Shown here in pieces: positions 34,398-45,489 of a stretch of DNA of 64,000 nt. The DNA is from Uloborus plumipes (taxonomy: Eukaryota > Arthropoda > Arachnida > Araneae > Uloboridae). Both the position numbers and the translations under genes were made by a program. The notes below the pieces were generated by a model that was not told the DNA's origin, made no database searches, and saw only the letters and a list, made by a program, of their open reading frames with translations. Where the stretch lies: the NCBI GenBank assembly GCA_038373865.1, contig JAXGGA010002392.1:59743-123742 (forward strand), in the 5' to 3' direction. Within the stretch, counting starts at the first letter, position 1. Each line of letters starts with the position of its first letter.

Positions 34398-34814
34398 TTT
34401 TTTAGATGCATTAAGCCAATTTTAATGCTTTTTTCGTCTCTTTTATTTTTAACGGGAAAGTAGGCTAAAAAAAGAAGCTTTCAAAGAGTACCTTGTGCAA
34501 TTACCTCTGATCAAGGCAAAATATTCTTAGAAGAGAAAGAAAAAAAATGCAAAAAATGAAACATCAAAGAAATCTTACAAAACTGTTACCAACAAGTGAC
34601 TTATAAAATTAACCGACATTTAGTTTTATCCAATAGTTGACTGAAAAATAAAATGTAAAATGTAATATTAACGTACAAATGAAACATTATATTACATTAT
34701 AGTACTTAAATTTGTTCTTGAGCTTCTAAACATAATTTTAAAGAAATTATATCGATGTGGCCATAACTGGTACATGAATGTAGCCAAAACTGGTGCGGAG
34801 GTGGCCATAACTGG

Positions 34815-35407
34815 TAAAATTGGGATAAAATGTTTGGTAATTCTTAACTCAAATTCAAAAATGCTCTGTCCCAATATTTTAAAATGATTACCTAGCTAAG
34901 TAAATATACTAAATAATAATATTCGCATGAATAAATACACTGCAGTCAATCGTTTACTATACATTTTCTTTTTCAAACTTTCTTTAAAAGTGGCCTAAGA
35001 TGCTCCTAAAAGGGGTGCTTCTATCCTATTTCAAAAAAAAAACCCTTTCTGTAGTTTTAACATCAGTTTTGCCCTAAAAAAACCGTGTGGTGAAGTTGCT
35101 CTTTTTAATGATTGCTCTTAGAACCGACGATAGCCCCCCCCCCCCCCCCCATGTCAACCTAGTCGAAAACTAGGAGAATGGTCCTTAGGAAACCCGACTT
35201 GAAATCTTAATAGCATGAGTTTTATGGAAGGAACTCGACTATTACACTGACAAGGAACTGGTCTTGGCTCTCCGCGGTCCTGCTTAAGCTATCATACATA
35301 AAAATCCCCTCACTAGTTCAGGGTTGACTTTATTTACTGAAACTTTTGCATACACATGTACATTGCAAATATGTAATGACATGGATCAAGAAATTAATTT
35401 CATGTCT
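34815..35407. other. Non-coding stretch with C run
   Basis: It contains a ~18-base C run (35131-35150). No gene or element is recognised. Confidence 0.4.
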
Positions 35408-35415
35408 GAACGCTT

Positions 35416-35704
35416 CAGTGGCGGATACAAGGGAGGGGCGATGGGGGCGATCGCCCCTCCCTTGAGGGACTCTTCTGTAGCAATTTTTCGACTTGGAAGT
35501 TCAAAAAAGGCAATTTTAATTTGATCTTCGATAATACTATGAGAAGTGGTTGAGATTCGGGGCTGTAGTCTGGAATTTTTTCGAAATTGAAGACCGAAAT
35601 ATTTGTAACAAACATGTGCTAACCAGGATATGTGGTAAAAAAAGGGGGCAAATAGAAAAAAAACCAATCGCCCCTCCCTTGGAATTTTTCTGGATCCGCC
35701 CTTG
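35416..35704. mobile_element. hAT-type MITE, copy 2
   Basis: 289 bp flanked by a perfect 8-bp duplication GAACGCTT (35408-35415 and 35705-35712). Ends CAGTGGCGGATACAAG and, inverted, CAAGGGCGGATCCAG. The motif AAGGGAGGGGCGAT occurs inside each end in opposite orientation. Related to 17783-18031. Non-coding; it depends on a hAT transposase elsewhere. Confidence 0.88.
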
Positions 35705-36765
35705 GAACGCTTTGCTAAACTCTTTTAAAAAATTAATAAAATATAATTCTGATCAAAACGCGAATAGTAGTATTTTTAGACACGATTCGCTTAGTAACGT
35801 TTCTTGATTGTCATATTTTTTGTTACTGAGCCGTTATCGTTTCTAATGCATTCTCATCTCGTCCATGGGCGATCGATACAGTCATCAATTGCAACACGCA
35901 GGTTAACTAACTGTCTTTAAAAAGCATTAACCTAGTTGAAGATGGAAACAAATGGTTGCTGCCCCGTTTTTTTCTTCAAAATCTATATATAGCTAAAGTA
36001 ATCGAATGATTTCTTTTATGCATCGTTGGGTCGTATGTTTGATACTTTTTCATACTTAAGCATATTTAGTCATACATTTATTTTGAATGTGTTTGGGAAA
36101 GAACGGATATTTATTACGTAATTTAAATTTATCAAGCACTTATCACAACCAGATGCACAAGCAAAACATTAATTCAGTCAAAAAAAAGTATGTTGTAACT
36201 AGACAAGTAAAATTTCAGAAATTTGGAATAGGGCTGCGACATCGATGACTAAATATCGATGTTAGGAAACATCGATGTTAGAAATCAAAGACATGGATGG
36301 TATTGATACATCGACCAAAAAACATCGATGTTTTCAAAATAGAGAAATTTGCAAATTTACGGAAAATGAACTGAATTCTTCAGAAAATTTTTGAAAACAA
36401 TAAGCTTAAATATTATTAACATTTTACATTTTTAATTTGAAATACTCTTGTCTCTTTTATCCTACTCTTTCAGGTCATAAATAATGTTTCTTTCTACTCG
36501 ATTCTTAAACCTAACCATGAACATCTTCAAATAAGTAATGAAATACACTTTCCATCAAAAGCCTTCCGAACTCGATTTTCGCTTTTCAAGGAAGATCAAT
36601 AGCTTGTTCATTCAATTTTCATCATGATGCACTTAGCCAGTCGAGAAACACTAATGCTTGTACGAACGACTTTGAAAAAAAAAGACATGTTTGTACCTCC
36701 GTTATACAAGACGCGACCTAGTCTAAGATTAATTTTTGATGTAAACAAGTACTAACATTAAAATA

Positions 36766-36841
36766 AAAAAATCTGGTATGGACCCCACACTACTTCCTTT
36801 TACGTGTAAATTTCTTAGTAGTTGCCTTAAGTGTTAAAAAA
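36766..36841. repeat. Direct repeat, copy 1 of 2
   Basis: About 76 bases from AAAAATCTGGTATGGACCCC to GCCTTAAGTGTTAAAAAAA recur at 37127-37203 with only a few mismatches, 285 bases apart. Confidence 0.85.
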
Positions 36842-37126
36842 ATATTTTTTCAGTTCTTATGGTATTGGATTTGAAGTAAATTGATATATTAATATAGGTA
36901 CTTGATATAAACTTTCACTTTTATAAATTATGCAAATTTCAAAATCATATCTTCTAAAGTAATCACTATTATTAGCAAATAAATCGTGTTTATCAGTTTT
37001 GCATGCAAATGATTAAAACCAATCTATGAAAAGGAAACAAGTAATGTTGGAACACATATAAATTGAGCTAACATCACTCATTCAATGAAAATTTTAATCA
37101 ACTAACATTCGAACAACGTTATAAAT

Positions 37127-37203
37127 TTAAAAATCTGGTATGGACCCCACACTACTTCCTTTTACGTGTGAATTTCTTAGTATTTGCCTTAAGTGTTAAA
37201 AAA
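37127..37203. repeat. Direct repeat, copy 2 of 2
   Basis: Partner of 36766-36841. The repeat is not flanked by inverted ends, so it is either a local duplication or the border sequence of an unrecognised element. Confidence 0.85.
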
Positions 37204-38049
37204 AGTGCTTGGAGTGAGCAAGGTAACAATTCAAATATTTACTCCCCTAATCTGCCATGAAACAATGCAAAAACATTTTACAAGCCACCTCCGAGTCCAA
37301 AGCAGCGTTAATCTACCCCTTTAATTCTCATGTAATTTCAGATCACGCTTTTAAAGGTGGTTTAAATAAGCTTAGGCCTAAAAACATGAAGCCATTAACG
37401 TATTTGACCAAATTCTCTACAAAACAACTATGTTTTCCTAGCCGCAATCGACTACTAGATCTAATGACTCTACTGTAGTAGACAAATGGGAGGAAAATTC
37501 CCTGGAAGAAGAACATCCCAGCTCTACCAGGACCTTCTACAAGGCCAGACGATTTCAAATGAAAACAACCAAGTCAGCCGTACCAAAAATTCAAACAGCA
37601 GTTCTGCTTTTCCTTGATCGGACTTGAATCTCGAACAAACAAACGTCGAAAATGTCATTTTAGTGATATATAGCGAAATTTTCATTGAATGAACTTTAAA
37701 ATTGTCGATACTTTAAAATTGTCGATGTTTGGAAAATCAATTTCTGAAAGTTCTTTGAAGCATCGGTTTGCAACAAACTAGGGGAACAGTTATTTAAAAT
37801 ATTTTCTTTCTTTCTTTTTTTTACTCACTCTAAGTCATTATAATATTTCATTTTGGCCCCTTATACATATTCTCTATGGTTTTGAGGTAATTTCAATTTT
37901 TAGACGATAGCAAAAACATCAACATTTTTACATTAAAAGGGCCATTCTCTATGTTTACAATACTTTTATACATAAAAGAACGGATCTTAAAAAATAAATA
38001 AAAAAGTATTCCTTCTAACTAGCGTACATGCGTACACATACCAATACTT

Positions 38050-38720
38050 TTGAACTACGAGGGGTTTTTTTTTTTAACTTCCGATCGCACAGTATGAACG
38101 CCAGGCATGCGGCAGATGACCGGTGTGCATAGTAGGTGACTCTGCATCTCCCCTTCTACACAATCTGTCACCGGCGAGTCAAACATGTCATTTTCTGTTG
38201 AGCTTCTGTCACATAAACATGGCTGTCACTATTGATTCTCCCGCCAAGTGTTTTACGAATTACTGCAGATTCTTATTGTGAAATTTTGCGACGCTTACGT
38301 CGGGCTATTCGAAACAAACTAAGAAGCGTTCTGATTTCTTATATTTATCTATGACAATGCCCGTCATCATAGCGCTCGTGTAACTCAACGGTTCATTCAG
38401 CAATTTCAATGGGACATTTCTGAACGCTCACCATGAAGTTCCGACCGAACGCCAAGTGACTTTCATCTGTTCCCTGAACTGAAGCATGGCTTGGAGATCC
38501 CTAATTGGGGATTTGAAAAATCATCGTGCTTCGAAAGTGGCGTAGAACCCAAAGACACCATCACAACTCACTTCCAATCATTGGCGGCAAAATTTTGAAA
38601 GGAGTCTATTATAAAACTTGTTCACAGATATAACAAATGCTTCAATCGTCAAGGTGATTATGTAGAGAATTGTAGACCATTGTACCTTACTTTTGGTAAT
38701 ACTTTTTTTTTTATTGGAAT
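38050..38720 (+). pseudogene. Mariner transposase fossil
   Basis: Plus-strand pieces in shifting frames match the C-terminal half of a mariner transposase. First comes YCEILRRLRRAIRNKLRSVL (38272-38334), then after a frameshift YDNARHHSARVTQRFIQQF (38356-38412) and WDISERS, then PSDFHLFPELKHG (38451 on). The catalytic D of the YDNARHH motif and that of PSDFHLF are still readable. The remaining C terminus has several stops. The N-terminal half is missing or unrecognisable. This is an old, dead copy. Confidence 0.75.
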
Positions 38721-39389
38721 CCGTTTAAAGCCTATCGGAGGTTGAAAAAAAGCAACCCTCGTATTAAAATGCAGCAATTACTTAATAGTCGTACAAGGAA
38801 GGAATGTGGGATCCACATCTGCTTTTTAATATACGAATAAAAATTTCTTATTTCATCCCCACTTTGAATATATTTCTTCCATGCATAGAATATTAAAAAA
38901 AAAAAAAATAATAATAATAAATGAAATCCCATTTTCTGGAGTATTTCGTCGCCTTTATGTAATCCTAGTCCTAAGCTTTAATAAATTCAGCAGAGCCTTG
39001 TTCAATATTTGCGGAGGGTTTGAAAGGTTCTGATAGGTGAGCTCTGAGAGCTTGTTTGCCGATCGAACGACCAGCTTGTTCGTGGAAACGACATTCCCGC
39101 ACCTGTGGAGGGCTTTTCCCGTTACCATGGAAACAAGGAGATATATTTGAAGGTAGAGTTCGCGGGAATTTGTGTCGCTCTTATCAGTGGGAAGCCCGAT
39201 GCAAAATTTTAGGAGAAGGATATGTTTTCAAAAGTTTTGGTGGCTAACCGCGACATAAATTAAAAAGGTGTTTCTTACTTTTGAAAATGAAACTCCAAAT
39301 CTAACGGTAAAGCCACTTTTTGGGCTCTTTATCTTCAGAAATATATTAATTTATTGAAAAGGGTACAAAGGAGGGCTACATGGTTAGTG
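38721..39389. other. Non-coding stretch with an X-box-like motif
   Basis: 38930-39250 is less AT-rich than its flanks and holds GTTACCATGGAAAC at 39121-39134, a good match to the RFX-bound X-box consensus. An open frame at 39056-39247 overlaps it, but nothing in it is recognised. Confidence 0.35.
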
Positions 39390-39399
39390 AATGTATTTT

Positions 39400-39695
39400 C
39401 TAAATTTACAGTTCTATTTTACAGTTTAATTCTGTAGAACTAGCAATTTCGCTGTTTATTACTGTAAAATTAACAATTTACAGTTTATTACCATAAAATT
39501 AGCTGTATTATACTGTAAAAACAACAGTGTAATACTAGCAGCAGAGGTTCTAGTTTAAAAATGTAAAATTCACAGTAATAAAATGCAAACTAGCAATTTT
39601 ACAGTTTACTACTGTAAAATTAGTAGTTTTACAGTTTAATACTGTAAAATTGCTGTAAAATTAGCTGTGTAATACTGTAAAAATAACATTCATTT
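39400..39695. mobile_element. TTTACAG/CTGTAAA MITE, family Q, copy 1
   Basis: A block of alternating TTTACAGTTTA…TACTGTAAAATTAGC words, with the signature GGTTCTAGTTTAAAA and …GTAATACTGTAAAAATAACATTCATTTTTAGTG at the right. Same family as 42947-45488 and 50049-50424. The left border is unclear. Non-coding. Confidence 0.6.
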
Positions 39696-39941
39696 TTAGT
39701 GCGGAGGATTTCCTTACAGAACCCCCCCCCCCTGCCTTTCTATAAGAAAATTAAAAAAGAAAAAAATTTTGACTGACCCCCCCACCTGAATAACCAGTTT
39801 TAGCTGTTTTTTTATTTTTGGACGGGAGGAAGAGGGGGGGAGGGGGTACTAAAAATGGGCTTATGGGCTTTAAAAACGAAACAATTTGTAATGCGTAATT
39901 TAATATGTTCTTTTATACTGTATGCATTAAAGTTTTTTGTA

Positions 39942-41535
39942 CACTGATGTCCAAAATTATCTTTACATGCATAAATTCATGGATTTCTCAGAAACTGAAC
40001 TATGAACTTGTGATGTTTCGTGGAATGTTACATAGCACTATGACACATAAATAACAAAGGGAAAGCGTAAGGACATTGCACATAATATAACATTGTAGCA
40101 TGAATAATGAAAAATGGAAATAAAATGTGAAAAAACGATTTCAGAAAAAAAAGGAACAACGCAGAACATAATTAAGCATTACGATTTTAATATACGGGAT
40201 ATGATCTCCCGTGACTTGTATACACATATCACAACGTGTTTTGGCGGGCAATGACGTTCTTAACCACAGTTTGGGGAATTAAGCCTCACTCTTCAAGTAC
40301 TTCCGTCTTCGGAGCATTTTCAGTTCGAGGAGGATGAGCTCTGCGTGCAACCGCTCTTCCAAGGTAGTCCCATAAGTTCTCTATCGGATTCAGATCGGGA
40401 GACTTTGCTGGCTACGGTATTCGCTCAATGCCATCACTTTCGAGGAAGACGTCAACGAGCGTTGCTGGATGTGGACGAGCATTATGGTTCATAAATAAAA
40501 AGTCAGGTCCATATGCACCACTGAAAAGTCTGACATAAGGCTCTAGCACTGCATCCCGGCACCCTTCGCCGATCACAGATCCACTGTCGAAAACGTGTAG
40601 GGGCGTACGTACATTCATCATTATTCCTTCCCATACCATCACACCTGTACAATCAAAACGGTCACGTTCCATAATGTTTGAAGGATAATTTCGTGTTCCT
40701 AACTTCCTCCACATGTAAATCCGTCTAGAATTACCTGTAAAACTAAATCTCGGCTCATTAGTAAACAGAACATGGGGCCATTGGTGCTCACTCCAGTTCT
40801 GATGTGCTCTGCAGCAATTCCGACGTTCCCTCTTACGTCGTGCGGACAGTGAAACACATACCCTCGGCCTTCTGGCATAAAGACCTGTATCATTATGCCT
40901 TCTGTATACCGTTTCCCGTAATACAGCAGCTCCAGTGGCGGCTACAAGGTCTGAAGCTAAATGGTGAGCAGTAGATTTCCTATCACGACGGGCAGTTAGT
41001 GCTAAATATCGATCTTCGGCAGCAGTTGTCATTCATTTACGACCTTGTCCAGCCCTTCTTACATTAATTCGCTCGTTTTGAAACTGTTTCCATAATGTAG
41101 AGACTATCAGTCGTTAAATGTTCAGGCATCTGGCTACTTCCGTGATAGGCTGTCCTGCTTCTAAACGGCCGATGAGTCTCCACTTCATTCAGTCTTCCAA
41201 ATGATACTTCGAAGCCATAGCAAACCGATTTTATCACACACTGAAATAAAACTTTATATCGCAGAGATTCACCAAGTTACTCTGTTTGCGCAAAGCGCTT
41301 GATTACGTATCGGGTGACGTAAGCCTACATTTGCATATCACAGACGAGTTTGATAGCTTTTTATTGAATAATGCTAATTAGGCTAATCACATTGAATAAT
41401 GCTATCACAATAAAATCACATTGAATAATGCTAATAATGCTGATCACATTTTCCGCAAAAATGGATCACATTAATCGGACATTTCATTGAATATCATTAA
41501 TTTTGTGCATGTGAAGATAATTTTGGACATGAGTG
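39942..41535 (-). mobile_element. Tc1-type transposon, full length
   Basis: 1594 bp bounded by inverted repeats (CACTGATGTCCAAAATTATC on the left; the right reads, inverted, CACTCATGTCCAAAATTATC), ~30 bp long with two or three mismatches. Both ends are flanked by TA (39940-39941 and 41536-41537), the Tc1/mariner target duplication. Length and layout are typical. It encodes one transposase on the minus strand, disabled by nonsense mutations. A short tandem expansion of CACATTGAATAATGCTAAT words lies at 41360-41450. Confidence 0.93.
40229..41218 (-). pseudogene. Tc1 transposase, five in-frame stops, no frameshift
   Basis: One frame spans the full 330 codons from ATG at 41216-41218 to TGA at 40229-40231, the usual size. 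The start reads MASKYHLED and the helix-turn-helix region follows. Stops occur at codons 10 (TGA), 35 (TAA), 62 (TGA), 269 (TAG) and 311 (TGA). The DD34E catalytic positions are altered: the first Asp is Asn (VLFTNEPRF), the second lies in FMNHNARPH instead of the usual DDN. Only the Glu in SPDLNPIENLWD is intact. It would bind terminal repeats and cut and paste the element if active; here it is dead at several levels. Confidence 0.93.
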
Positions 41536-41539
41536 TATA

Positions 41540-42170
41540 TTTTTTATTGCTCTTTGAAACTTCGAGAGAAATACAAATAACTAGAGGGGTTATCAGACTG
41601 ATGGGCTAAGCATCGTATTTACGTACTATTAAAATATTAATGGTTTTTAGTTGCTTAAACATACGTAATAATAAAAAAAATCTGCGATAAGTTAGAAAAA
41701 TATGATGAACTTAAAAGATTATCGTAATTAGTTGAAGAGTTCATTGCAATCCGTTATTCCATTGAGACTCTATAAAGCGTGCCATCTTAACTGAGGTTGA
41801 CGATGAATAAAAATTATTTTTCTTGGCCTGTGATCTTTTGTGCAGGAAGCCACTCAATCTGTCCTGAACTCCTTACGCACTCCTCTATCCTCTTCAAGAG
41901 AATAAGGAGAAGGAGATAAAAATTCATCCTTTTCAGGAAGGATATGAGAGAAGGAAAGGATTTATTGACGAGTATTTTGACTGTGATATCCACAGAGAGT
42001 ACTTGTAGCGAAAAAAGGGCAAAATCTATGGAATAAGCTTAAAGCATAAGTTACTCTAATTTGTATTCAGTAAAATGATACGCATTTCCAGCAAGCAGAG
42101 AGAGGCTTAGAAGGTTGGGTTTTTATATTTAATGCTATGGTTAGAATTTGCCTCTATAATAACAATTAGT
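41540..42170. other. Non-coding stretch
   Basis: AT-rich. Nothing recognised. Confidence 0.4.
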
Positions 42171-42179
42171 GACAAACAC

Positions 42180-42768
42180 TAGAACGGCCAGGTTGGTCAT
42201 TTTTACCATTAACGAATTTAAAATACTCTTTCTTTCTTCTTTTTTTTTTCTAAATATTTTGATGTGCTTGACTTTGCCTAAATATTGAAGAACATTTTTC
42301 AAGAAAAAATTTCATCCATTTATATCTTTGTTCTGGATCAAATTTCAAATGTATCTAAAACTGCAGACAACAGTCAAAATGACCGAGTGTTTCTTTTGTT
42401 TACATTTTTATTGGATTATCAAATACGAAAGGCAAGAAAAGTAGTGATCTTAGTTATGTGACCTTTAGTCATACTTTTTATCGAGAAATATTTGCCTGCT
42501 CAGAGTTTTAAAAGTTTTCTTGTTGTTTTCAGAAGGCGTACGTCACATTCCTGCTATCGGGTTTCAACTAAGTGTACCAGAAAAATGTTTAAAATATGTT
42601 TCATATATGTTTTATCTACTAAATATTTCAAGTTTAACTGTATAAGTTATAACTCATATCAGAACTAACATAAAATACCTTTCTTGCCCAAATACATTTC
42701 AGTACAAGCTTTACAGCTTGTTTCAAGGACGGTCGGTCATTTTGACTGCTTTCGGCCATTCTAGGTAT
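42180..42768. mobile_element. Possible MITE with CTAGAA(C/T)GGCC ends
   Basis: Left CTAGAACGGCCAGGTTGGTC, right inverted CTAGAATGGCCGAAAGCAGT. Words of the type GGTCATTTTTACC / GGTCATTTTGAC lie just inside both ends and once more within (AGTCAAAATGACCG, 42374). ~590 bp, no coding, no clear target duplication. Confidence 0.5.
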
Positions 42769-43161
42769 AACGGAATATTGACCGTCCTACTGTTGATGAA
42801 ATGTACTTCTACCTATGTTTACTTAATTTCTATGCATTAGATCTATTCCGTTCTTGCTCCTAACACATGTGAAATATTCAGATGTTGCAATAGTCAAATC
42901 CATTTCGGAATTTTACTGACAATGCCCCTAATCTTCGGAACTTATACAGTGCAAAATAGAGCTGTTGGTTTTACAGTATAATACTGGCAGCAGACGTTCC
43001 AGTTTAAAACTGCAAAAGCACAGTAATAAACTGGAAAACTAGCAATTGTAGAGTTTATCACTCTAAAACTAGCCATTGTACCTTTTATTACTCTAAAACT
43101 AGCAATTTACAGTTTATTACTGTAAAATTAGCAATATTACCATAACATTAGTTGGATTATA

Positions 43162-45273
43162 TGGCTCTACCGATGGCACTTTTTGGCCGATGGGAGGATA
43201 CCGATTGTTCAAAGTTGGCCGATTGTCGATTATTTTCCTCTTCCGATGGCCGACGTCGATGGCCGATGGGGGAAAAAATCAAAAGATAAGAAAAATAAAT
43301 GTTTTATAAGAAATTTGAAGGGTCATATATAAAGATAAGAAAAATAAATGTTTTATAAGAAATTTGAAGGGTCATATATTCATATCATTCTACTTTTTTT
43401 CTACGAATGCAGGATAATTGAAATCATTAAAATAAAGTCATTTAGATTTTGGCCTAATTTTCTATTTTACTACCACTCGATTTTAGTGTTTACTAGATTT
43501 TCCCGCATATACTTGTGTCCCTCAAAAACTGTATAAGAGAGAGAGAAAGAAAAGTAGTAAGTTGAGAACTCATTCGTACCATTTGTACTGGGTGTAGTCA
43601 TGTAGATAATTTCTTAGCTGCAATCCGATGTTCCAAATGTGCTTGTTACTTTTTTTTTTTGATTAATCGATTTTTTAATTTCAATTCAGACAAATATCAT
43701 AAATTGGAGACAACTGAGTAATATAATCGTGTTTTATAAATAACAAGGAAAGATGCAGCAAAGATGGCGAAAAAAATAAGATGCTGGATTTGGTATCTGC
43801 TGGGCGGTACTTGTCAAAACTCCTATAAAATTATCGATATTTTTAGTTCCAACGACATGACTATAGAAACTGTAAATTGGATCTTCATTCAATGCATCCT
43901 TTTCTTTTTCCTAGTAAGTTGTAGGTTCGGCAGTGTCTGATTCACTGCTGCTATCAGAAATTTCTATGGTGCTTTTTTAGTAATGTTAAGCACCAAAATC
44001 GAAATAATACCATAGAAAGCAAAGAGCTAACACGTACGGTCTGAACTTCTTTCAGTACTTACGTTTTGTGAGGGGACAACCATTTTGGCAACATTCGGCG
44101 AGCGCCGTGCTGTTCGTTGATGATTAATAAAGGTTTAAAATACGAAATATAATACTTTTAATACATTAGTAGTAAAATAATGTAGTAAAAGTATCTTTAA
44201 AATATTAGTAAAGCTTTAATAAATTTTCATAAATGGTAAAATGCGAGAAGCTTTATTTATAAAACTTCATTAATTTTCAATATAATGATAATGAGACTGC
44301 CAAATTGGCAGTCTCCTTATTTTTTTGGCAGTTTTTATTGGGGGGGGGGGTGTTCCGTAGTATTTGAAGAGGGTGTGCCATCGCCTTTGGGGGAGGGGAG
44401 TGATCAAATTTCTGCATACACATAAATACTTGTTAGTTTCTAGCTTCATGGTCAAGAAATATAAGGATAAATCAATGGAAAAAGTTTTTTTTTCTTTAAA
44501 CACAAGGTTGCCCCCTCTCCCAAGAGCAATGGCGGAGCACAAATTCAAATACCACGGAGATCAAAATAAAAGCTAAAAAACTCAAATAAGCTCCCCTCAT
44601 CCCAGCTGTTAAAAATAAGACGGGCAAGTATAGGTCATGGCCCTCACGGATAGGCACTCCTGCTGAAATGAATATGACTTAAAGAGAAAATCGCAACAGC
44701 TTTAATATTCAATTCAAGGCTGGATAATTTAAAATTGAATAACACAATATTAGATTTCAGAAGAAAAAAAAATGAGAATAATAATCTTATCACATAACAG
44801 TGGTGGGTCTCTCCTCGAAATTTTACAACATATAGATCCTTTTTTCTCTTAAAACAAATGTGTTTGCCAAATTCACCTGGCTAACATTTTTTTGAAGTTA
44901 AAAAGAAAAAAAAAAGCATTACATTCACATACACAGAAAAAGAAGAAAGAAAAGAAAAATGAAAATTTCGATATCTGTCCGATTCGGAAAATTCCAAAAC
45001 CCAGAACTGTTTTGGTCCCGTTGCCCGATTTTAAGCCACATGGTGAACGTACTTTTAATTGTGTAAAAAATAGAGAAAATATAGAATTTCCTCTTAAGAA
45101 AACTTTTCTTTTTTAAACATCGGCCAAGCATCGGCATTTAGATGCTTTTGAGACCGACAGGCCGATGTTTTTCCCAAGTTAGCATCGGCGGCTGATGCCG
45201 ATGGCCGATGGAAAAAATTTCAACCATCTTCGCAGATGCATCGGCCTGACTGATGCATCGGTCGAGCCTTACT
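43162..45273. mobile_element. hAT-like element inserted in a MITE
   Basis: GGATTATA stands immediately before (43154-43161) and after (45274-45281) this 2.1 kb block, an 8-bp target duplication. Ends: GGCTCTACCGATGGC and, inverted, GGCTCGACCGATGCATC. Many CCGATGG / CATCGGCC words cluster inside both ends (43185-43270 and 45120-45265). A 49-bp tandem duplication lies at 43282-43379, and a palindrome GAGACTGCCAA-A-TTGGCAGTCTC at 44292-44314. No transposase frame is recognised. Confidence 0.75.
43282..43379. repeat. 49-bp tandem duplication
   Basis: The unit starting AAAGATAAGAAAAATAAATG and ending GGGTCATATAT occurs twice head to tail, identical by eye. Confidence 0.92.
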
Positions 45274-45489
45274 GGATTATACTGTAAAAACAGCAGTATA
45301 ATACTGGCAGCATAGGTTCCAGTTTAAAAGTGTAAAATGCACAGTAATAAACAGTGAAACTAGCAATTTTACAGCTTATTACTCTAAGTTAACAATTATA
45401 CATTCTACTACTGTAAAATTAGCAATTTTACAGTTTATTACTGTAAAATTAGTTGTCTTATACTGTAAAAACATCTATTTTTACAGTGT

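Larger units (their letters stand above)
31802..34473 (-). mobile_element. Helentron-like non-autonomous element, copy B (expanded)
   Basis: Inverted relative to copy A. The 5' subterminal repeat is at 34452-34466, the 3' one at 31832-31846, and the hairpin AGTTCT-GTCA-AGAACT at 31811-31826. The order is the same as in copy A but the middle is larger. The ~150-bp repeats recur from 32560 to 33270, and a microsatellite and 19-bp array follow. Then the last two repeats, microsatellite and a short 19-bp array (34335-34397) occur a second time, so an internal block has been duplicated. Outside the hairpin, homology with copy A stops within about ten bases, which fixes the 3' end. No coding. Confidence 0.8.
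30797..34814. mobile_element. Older element with CCAGTTATGGCCAC ends, split by Helentron-like copy B
   Basis: CCAGTTATGGCCAC at 30797-30810 and its complement at 34801-34814. Related words repeat inside both ends (CCGGTTATGGCCAC at 30814; GGCCAAAACTGG at 31170; TAGTTTTGGCCAC near 31205; GTGGCCATAACTGG at 34757; TAGCCAAAACTGG at 34781). Removing the Helentron-like insertion leaves ~1.35 kb. No open frame. Confidence 0.6.
35713..38045. other. Non-coding stretch with CATCGATG cluster and a direct repeat
   Basis: At 36228 TAGGGCTGCGACATCGATG looks like a hAT end, followed by repeated CATCGATGTT words to 36331. Loosely related GTCGATGTTT words appear at 37700-37730, but no clean partner end was found. 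A ~76-bp direct repeat is annotated separately. No gene seen. Confidence 0.4.
42947..45488. mobile_element. Family Q MITE, copy 2, split by a hAT-like insertion
   Basis: TA-flanked (42945-42946 and 45489-45490). The left part 42947-43161 and right part 45274-45488 together make a ~430-bp element with ends CAGTGCAAAATAGA and, inverted, CACTGTAAAAATAGA. The GGTTTTACAGTATAATACTG word typical of the family appears in both halves. The interior is alternating TTTACAG/CTGTAAA words. Confidence 0.75.

Noticed and set aside
37257..37478. 73-codon frame MKQCKNILQATSESK…
   Set aside because: Somewhat protein-like composition, but no family, no adjacent exons and stops soon after.
44292..44330. GAGACTGCCAA hairpin followed by T run, resembling a bacterial terminator
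   Set aside because: Eukaryotic DNA inside a hAT-like element; no gene ends there. Treated as a chance or element-internal palindrome.
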